Shown one piece after another: positions 7,563 to 10,440 of a stretch of 10,440 nucleotides of DNA (its first letter is position 1; every line of letters starts with the position of its first letter). This stretch comes from JAKEHA01 sp964560355 (GTDB taxonomy: Bacteria > Krumholzibacteriota > Krumholzibacteriia > WVZY01 > JAKEHA01), in assembly GCA_964560355.1 (NCBI GenBank), contig CAZLLI010000094.1, positions 1-10,440 on the forward strand, given 5' to 3'. The notes beneath the pieces are model-generated. The model saw nothing but the letters and a program-made list of their open reading frames with translations, did not search any database and was not told the DNA's origin. The position numbers were made by a program, and so were the translations under genes.

Positions 7563-7568
7563 TATAAT
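7563..7568 (+). promoter_or_regulatory. -10 element TATAAT upstream of tRNA-Arg
   Basis: A perfect TATAAT lies 60 bp before the tRNA-Arg 5' end. The expected -35 position (about 7540-7545, TAGCTG) is poor, so the promoter may rely on a good -10 or on an activator. The start would be near 7575, followed by a GC-rich hairpin. Confidence 0.45.
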
Positions 7569-7587
7569 CGGGTTAATTCTTCTGGAA

Positions 7588-7609
7588 GCGCGTGCGGGTC
7601 CGCACGCGC
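7588..7609. repeat. 9-bp perfect palindromic hairpin in the tRNA-Arg leader
   Basis: GCGCGTGCG (7588-7596) pairs fully with CGCACGCGC (7601-7609) around a 4-nt loop. It sits between the -10 element and the tRNA and has no following T-run on either strand, so it does not look like an intrinsic terminator. A processing structure or a protein-binding palindrome is possible. Confidence 0.5.
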
Positions 7610-7628
7610 CGAAGCTGCCCGCCGGTGT

Positions 7629-7705
7629 GGCCCCGTAGCTCAGATGGATAGAGCAGCGGTTTCCTAAACCGTTTGTCGTGCGTTCGAATCGCGCCGGGGC
7701 CACCA
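7629..7705 (+). tRNA. tRNA-Arg (anticodon CCT)
   Basis: A full cloverleaf of 77 nt with encoded CCA. The acceptor GGCCCCG (7629-7635) pairs with CGGGGCC (7695-7701). The D arm is GCTC/GAGC, the anticodon stem GCGGT/ACCGT holds loop TTCCTAA with anticodon CCT, and the T arm GTGCG-TTCGAAT-CGCGC precedes discriminator A and CCA. It decodes AGG. It is the only plus-strand gene here and ends 4 bp from the apt stop codon. Confidence 0.97.
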
Positions 7706-7709
7706 ACAC

Positions 7710-8249
7710 TCAATCAAAGCGAATCATGGCGTAGACGGGGATCTCGTTGAGGCGCTCTCGTCCCTTGAGGAACGCGAGCTCTATAAGGAAGGCGAGCTCG
7801 ACGACTTCCCCGCCGGTCTTCTCGACCAGGTTGCACGCGGCGAGGGCGGTGCCGCCAGTCGCGAGGAGGTCGTCGATGACGAGCACGCGCTCGCCCTTCT
7901 TGATGGCGTCGGTGTGGATTTCGAGGGTTTCTTCGCCGTACTCGAGGGTGAACGACTCGGCCAGCGTGGTGTGCGGGAGCTTGCCGTGCTTGCGCAGCGG
8001 CACGAACCCCGCGCCGATCTCGGCCGCGAGCGGCGCCCCGAAGATGAAGCCGCGCGATTCCATCGCCGCGACTTTCTGGATGCGCATGGGGCGGTAGCGC
8101 TCGACGAAGACGCGGACGACTTCGCCGAAGAGCCAGGGGTCGCCCAGCACGGGAGTGATGTCCTTGAAAATAATTCCCGGCTTGGGAAAGTCGGGGACGT
8201 CGCGGATGGCCGCGCGAATGCGTTCGACGGCGCCGGTGACGCCGCTCAA
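7710..8249 (-). CDS. apt: Adenine phosphoribosyltransferase
   Basis: Apt converts adenine and PRPP to AMP and pyrophosphate in cytoplasmic purine salvage. The 179-residue product has the normal length for the family. Visible signatures are DFPKPGI.FKDITP near residues 20-33, ESRGFIFG (64-71), RKHGKLP (86-92) and the PRPP-binding loop VLVIDDLLATGGT (122-134). The start is TTG (8249-8247), chosen because AAGGA (8259-8255) lies 5 nt upstream, because TTG shares bases with the TGA stop of the sigma gene (TTGA), and because the N-terminus then has the usual length before DFPKPG. This overlap implies translational coupling to the sigma factor. Downstream the gene converges on tRNA-Arg without a visible terminator between. 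Confidence 0.97.
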   Translation of the reverse strand: MSGVTGAVERIRAAIRDVPDFPKPGIIFKDITPVLGDPWLFGEVVRVFVERYRPMRIQKVAAMESRGFIFGAPLAAEIGAGFVPLRKHGKLPHTTLAESFTLEYGEETLEIHTDAIKKGERVLVIDDLLATGGTALAACNLVEKTGGEVVELAFLIELAFLKGRERLNEIPVYAMIRFD

Positions 8250-9115
8250 TTGGATCCTTCGCGCCCGCCCGCGCGCTTACGCCCCGACAGCACGAGGTTG
8301 AGCTTCTGCAGCGCGCGCTTTTCGATTTGCCGCACGCGCTCGCGCGACACGCCCACTTCCCTTCCCGTCTCGCCCAGCGTGCGCGGCTCGCCGTCGTCGA
8401 GCCCGTAGCGGAGTGTCAGCACTTCCTGCTCGCGCGGATTCAAGCAGCGCTCGAACAAGGTCGACATTTCTTCGTTCTCGAGCTGGAGCGTCACCAGCGA
8501 TTCGGGCGAACCGTTGCCGCGGTGGTACGCCTCGGAGGCGAGGCGCTGGAGCGCGTCGGCGCTCGCGAGCGGGTCTTCGGAGCGAATGCCGTTGATGAGG
8601 GTGCGCACCAACTTCACGCGCCGCACGCTGACGTCGAGCTCGGCCGACATGGTCTCGTCGTCGAGCGAGCGGCCGGCGTGGCGGTCCTCCACCTTGAGAT
8701 ACTTGTTGATGAGGTGGTAGATGTGGACAGGGATGCGAATCGCCTTCGACTGGCTCGCGATGCCGCGCTTGATCGACTGCTTGATCCAGTACGACGCGTA
8801 CGTGCTGAAACGAAATCCCTTGGTGTAGTCGAACTTCGCGGCCGCGCGAATGAGGCCGAGGTTGCCGTCTTCGATGAGGTCGAGGAGGTTCTGGCTGCCG
8901 CGTTGGTAGCGCTTCGCGATGGTGACGACGAGGCGAAGGTTGGCGATGATGAGCTTGCGCTTGGCGTCTTCGCTGCCGGCGGCGAGTTCTTTACCGAGCT
9001 CGACTTCTTGCTCGGGGGTGAGAAGCGGATAGCGACCGATCTCGGCGAGATAGCGCGCCTGGATGTCGTAGGAGGGCTCGGAACGCTCGTCGTCGTGAGG
9101 GCGGTCGTTGCTCAT
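8246..9115 (-). CDS. Group 2 sigma-70 factor, RpoS-like
   Basis: A 289-residue primary-like sigma factor that would direct RNA polymerase to a stress or stationary-phase regulon. Region 1.2 is about 16-47 (YLAEIGRYPLLTPEQEV). Region 2 is about 51-130, with NLRLVVTIAKRY, NLLDLIEDGNLGLIRA, GFRFSTYASYWIKQSI and the -10-recognition segment IRIPVH. Region 3 follows to about 200. Region 4 is about 214-275, ending in the -35-binding helix-turn-helix REVGVSRERVRQIEKRALQ. It lacks the long acidic N-terminus of primary RpoD, hence group 2. A longer frame extends up to 9259, but it translates the tRNA-Pro gene (GVAQSGLARLL artefact), so the ATG at 9115 is preferred. Only a weak GGGG ribosome site is seen. 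It lies 35 nt after tRNA-Pro and overlaps apt. The context after surE-pcm matches rpoS, but a RpoD-family paralogue with another role is possible. Confidence 0.94.
   Translation of the reverse strand: MSNDRPHDDERSEPSYDIQARYLAEIGRYPLLTPEQEVELGKELAAGSEDAKRKLIIANLRLVVTIAKRYQRGSQNLLDLIEDGNLGLIRAAAKFDYTKGFRFSTYASYWIKQSIKRGIASQSKAIRIPVHIYHLINKYLKVEDRHAGRSLDDETMSAELDVSVRRVKLVRTLINGIRSEDPLASADALQRLASEAYHRGNGSPESLVTLQLENEEMSTLFERCLNPREQEVLTLRYGLDDGEPRTLGETGREVGVSRERVRQIEKRALQKLNLVLSGRKRAGGREGSN
8255..8259 (-). promoter_or_regulatory. Ribosome binding site deciding the TTG start of apt
   Basis: AAGGA inside the last codons of the sigma gene, 5 nt before TTG. No in-frame ATG lies nearby, so this site is the main support for the unusual start. 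Confidence 0.7.
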
Positions 9116-9150
9116 CGTCGTGCCCCGAGCCCGGCGAAAACCGGGATGAA

Positions 9151-9229
<79 letters not shown>

Positions 9230-9243
9230 ACCCAGGCCCACAC

Positions 9244-9280
9244 AAAAAATTGCCCGCACCCTCGATGCCGCCTGCGGGGC
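9244..9280 (-). terminator. Terminator-like hairpin with T6 downstream of pcm
   Basis: Reading the minus strand, CCCGCA (9278-9273) pairs with TGCGGG (9258-9253) around a 14-nt loop. The stem is extensible by one G-C pair past a bulge and is followed by CAA and TTTTTT (9249-9244). It fits a rho-independent terminator for surE-pcm, but it also lies between the putative tRNA-Pro promoter and the tRNA. Confidence 0.45.
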
Positions 9281-9307
9281 CGGCCGGGCGAGGCTCTAAG
9301 TTCGCTT

Positions 9308-9335
9308 ATCGTAACACGCTTTGGCGGCGAATCAA
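9308..9335 (-). promoter_or_regulatory. Candidate promoter for tRNA-Pro and the sigma gene
   Basis: TTGATT (9335-9330, 4 of 6) and TACGAT (9313-9308, 4 of 6) are separated by 16 nt, 10 bp after the pcm stop. The start would be near 9300, about 70 nt before the tRNA. The match is moderate, and the terminator-like hairpin downstream complicates this reading. Confidence 0.35.
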
Positions 9336-9344
9336 CCCTAACTT

Positions 9345-10034
9345 CTAGGACCCCGAAACGCCCGACTCCGCCACCTTGGATCTCCCCGGACGACGCACGT
9401 CGCGCACCAGCGGGACGAACGTGCACTCGATCAACCGCTCGATCTCGACCTTCCCGCCGCGCCGAATGAGCCGCACGATCTCTTGTTTTCCGTCCGCGCG
9501 CACCACCGGCCCCAGCAAGAAGCCGGCGTCGGAGAGCTGCGCGAGGAGCGTGCGCGGCACCTGCTGCGCCGCCGCCGTCAAGAGCACGCGGTCGTACGGA
9601 CCTTTTTCCGGCCAGCCCTTCCACCCGTCGTCGACCTTGATGTCGACGTTGGAGAACAAGAGGTCGCGCAGCGTCGTCTGCGCGCGCTCGCCGAGCTCGG
9701 GCACGCGCTCGACGGTGGCGACGTGCTTCGCGAGCGACGCCAGCACCGCGGTGTGATAGCCCGACCCGGTGCCGATCTCGAGCACGGTCTCTTCGCCCGA
9801 GAGGCGCAGCTCCTCGGTCAAGTACGCGACCATGTACGGCTGCGACATGGTCTGCTGGAAGCCGATCGGGTACGAATGGTCCGCGTACGCCTCAATGCCG
9901 GCGTCGCGCCCGATGAAGAGGTGACGCGGCACGCGCAGCATCGCCTCCAACACGCGCGGATCGCGGATCCCGCGGTTGTAGACGTGCTCGCGCACCATCC
10001 GTTCGCGCGCGATCTTGTACTGTCGCCATCTCAT
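9345..10034 (-). CDS. pcm: Protein-L-isoaspartate O-methyltransferase
   Basis: Pcm methylates abnormal L-isoaspartyl residues with S-adenosylmethionine, which allows repair of aged proteins in the cytoplasm. The 229-residue product shows RDPRVLEAMLRVPRHLF (24-40), the family signature QTMSQPYMVA (60-69), the SAM-binding motif VLEIGTGSGYHTAVLA (83-98), the acidic post-motif VERVPELG and the DRVLLTAAAQQVP segment. It is about 20 residues longer than E. coli Pcm, with an Arg/Ser-rich tail after PLV. The ATG at 10034 is supported by GAGGGGGAA 6 nt upstream. The gene follows surE by 13 nt, so they form an operon. Both are linked to long-term survival in the classical cluster. Confidence 0.97.
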   Translation of the reverse strand: MRWRQYKIARERMVREHVYNRGIRDPRVLEAMLRVPRHLFIGRDAGIEAYADHSYPIGFQQTMSQPYMVAYLTEELRLSGEETVLEIGTGSGYHTAVLASLAKHVATVERVPELGERAQTTLRDLLFSNVDIKVDDGWKGWPEKGPYDRVLLTAAAQQVPRTLLAQLSDAGFLLGPVVRADGKQEIVRLIRRGGKVEIERLIECTFVPLVRDVRRPGRSKVAESGVSGS

Positions 10035-10040
10035 CGCGGC

Positions 10041-10049
10041 TTCCCCCTC
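10041..10049 (-). promoter_or_regulatory. Ribosome binding site of pcm overlapping the surE stop
   Basis: GAGGGGGAA begins within the TGA stop of surE and lies 6 nt before the pcm ATG. It fixes the pcm start and suggests coupled translation. Confidence 0.7.
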
Positions 10050-10440
10050 ACAATTCGAACCGCCAGCGCTCCATCTCGACGATCGCCTTGTAGTGCGTCG
10101 GGTCCAGGTGCAACGGCGTCACCGACACATAGCCCATGCGAACGGCCGAGATGTCGGAGCCGTCGTCGTCGCGCCACACCGGCTCACGCCCGCCGATGGT
10201 GTAACTCGCTTGCAACGGTCCGCGCCCCGGCTCGATGAAGTTCTCGTAGTGGCGCGACCCCAGCTTGGTGATGCGCAGCCCCTTGATGGGCGCGACGTCG
10301 GGGTTGGGGATGTTGACGTTGAGCAACACGTCCTTCGGCAACCCTTCCGACAGCGCGCGCTCGACCACCATGCGCGCGAAACGTCCGTTGACCTCTTCGT
10401 TCGCCACCGTGCGCTGCAGCGCGGACACCGCGATCGACGG
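10048..10440 (-). CDS. surE: 5'/3'-nucleotidase SurE, C-terminal half (5' end outside window)
   Basis: SurE is a metal-dependent survival nucleotidase that dephosphorylates nucleoside 5'- and 3'-monophosphates. The window holds the last 130 codons. The frame is open at the right edge, where PSIAVS of the conserved G.P.IAVS segment is read, so the first apparent start (GTG at 10428) is an internal valine. Further family signatures are VLLNVNIPN, the GLRITKLG strand and DISAVRMGYVSVTPL near the C-terminus. The full family length is about 250 residues, so about half is missing, including the metal-binding NDDG motif. The stop TGA leads directly into the pcm ribosome site. Confidence 0.97.
   Translation of the reverse strand, partial: PSIAVSALQRTVANEEVNGRFARMVVERALSEGLPKDVLLNVNIPNPDVAPIKGLRITKLGSRHYENFIEPGRGPLQASYTIGGREPVWRDDDGSDISAVRMGYVSVTPLHLDPTHYKAIVEMERWRFEL

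Larger units (their letters stand above)
7259..7628. other. Non-coding divergent intergenic region between the giant protease and tRNA-Arg
   Basis: This 370-bp stretch holds the outward promoters for the protease (minus) and tRNA-Arg (plus), the protease leader with its ribosome site, an inverted repeat, a possible leader ORF and the tRNA-Arg leader hairpin. Besides these I recognise no protein-coding gene or known riboswitch. The part around 7495-7570 is visibly more AT-rich than the surroundings, as expected for promoters. Confidence 0.6.

Noticed and set aside
7550..7568. TCGACA at 7550-7555 as -35 box for the tRNA-Arg promoter.
   Set aside because: Only 7 bp separate it from TATAAT, far too short for a sigma-70 spacer.
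10426..10428. GTG at 10428 as the start of surE.
   Set aside because: The frame stays open to the window edge and the preceding residues complete the conserved PSIAVS segment, so this codon is an internal valine.

Overview
The window is GC-rich and reads as the chromosome of a Gram-negative bacterium with a strong secretion habit. The surE-pcm-sigma gene order and the giant secreted subtilase built of Ig-like repeats both fit this. The repeat style (FN3, then ASPM/SPD-2/Hydin 'choice-of-anchor D' type modules) is common in uncultured FCB-group and related candidate phyla and in some delta-type lineages. I cannot name the taxon from sequence alone.

Layout. All protein genes lie on the minus strand, so they read from right to left. 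At the right edge is the C-terminal half of surE (10440-10048), then pcm (10034-9345), a short leader with a promoter and a terminator-like hairpin, tRNA-Pro(CGG) (9229-9151), a group 2 sigma-70 factor resembling RpoS (9115-8246), and apt (8249-7710), which overlaps the sigma stop. A plus-strand tRNA-Arg(CCT) (7629-7705) converges on apt, with only 4 bp between them. A 370-bp non-coding region (7259-7628) separates tRNA-Arg from the divergent giant protease gene (7258 to beyond position 1).

The left 7.2 kb is a single open reading frame of at least 2419 codons without a stop. I followed the frame line by line and found no interruption. It encodes a signal peptide, an inhibitor-like propeptide, an intact S8 subtilisin domain (D155, H210, N302, S370), a FN3 domain and then four Ig-like repeat modules. 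Between these modules sit alternating inserts: an alpha/beta GATase1/ThuA-like domain, a beta-propeller-like domain, a second GATase-like domain and a second propeller. The unit of about 953 residues [GATase-like, Ig, propeller, Ig] is thus present nearly twice in the window and continues off the left edge. The two propellers are roughly 85-90% identical in DNA, which indicates recent duplication or gene conversion.

How the genes fit together. The right half is a maintenance and stress cluster: SurE (nucleotidase), Pcm (repair of isoaspartyl damage), a stationary-phase-type sigma factor and Apt (adenine salvage). It resembles the classical surE-pcm-nlpD-rpoS cluster, but a tRNA-Pro gene occupies the place of nlpD and apt is translationally attached to the sigma gene. 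The left half is an unrelated exported protein gene with its own promoter and a leader of about 245 nt.
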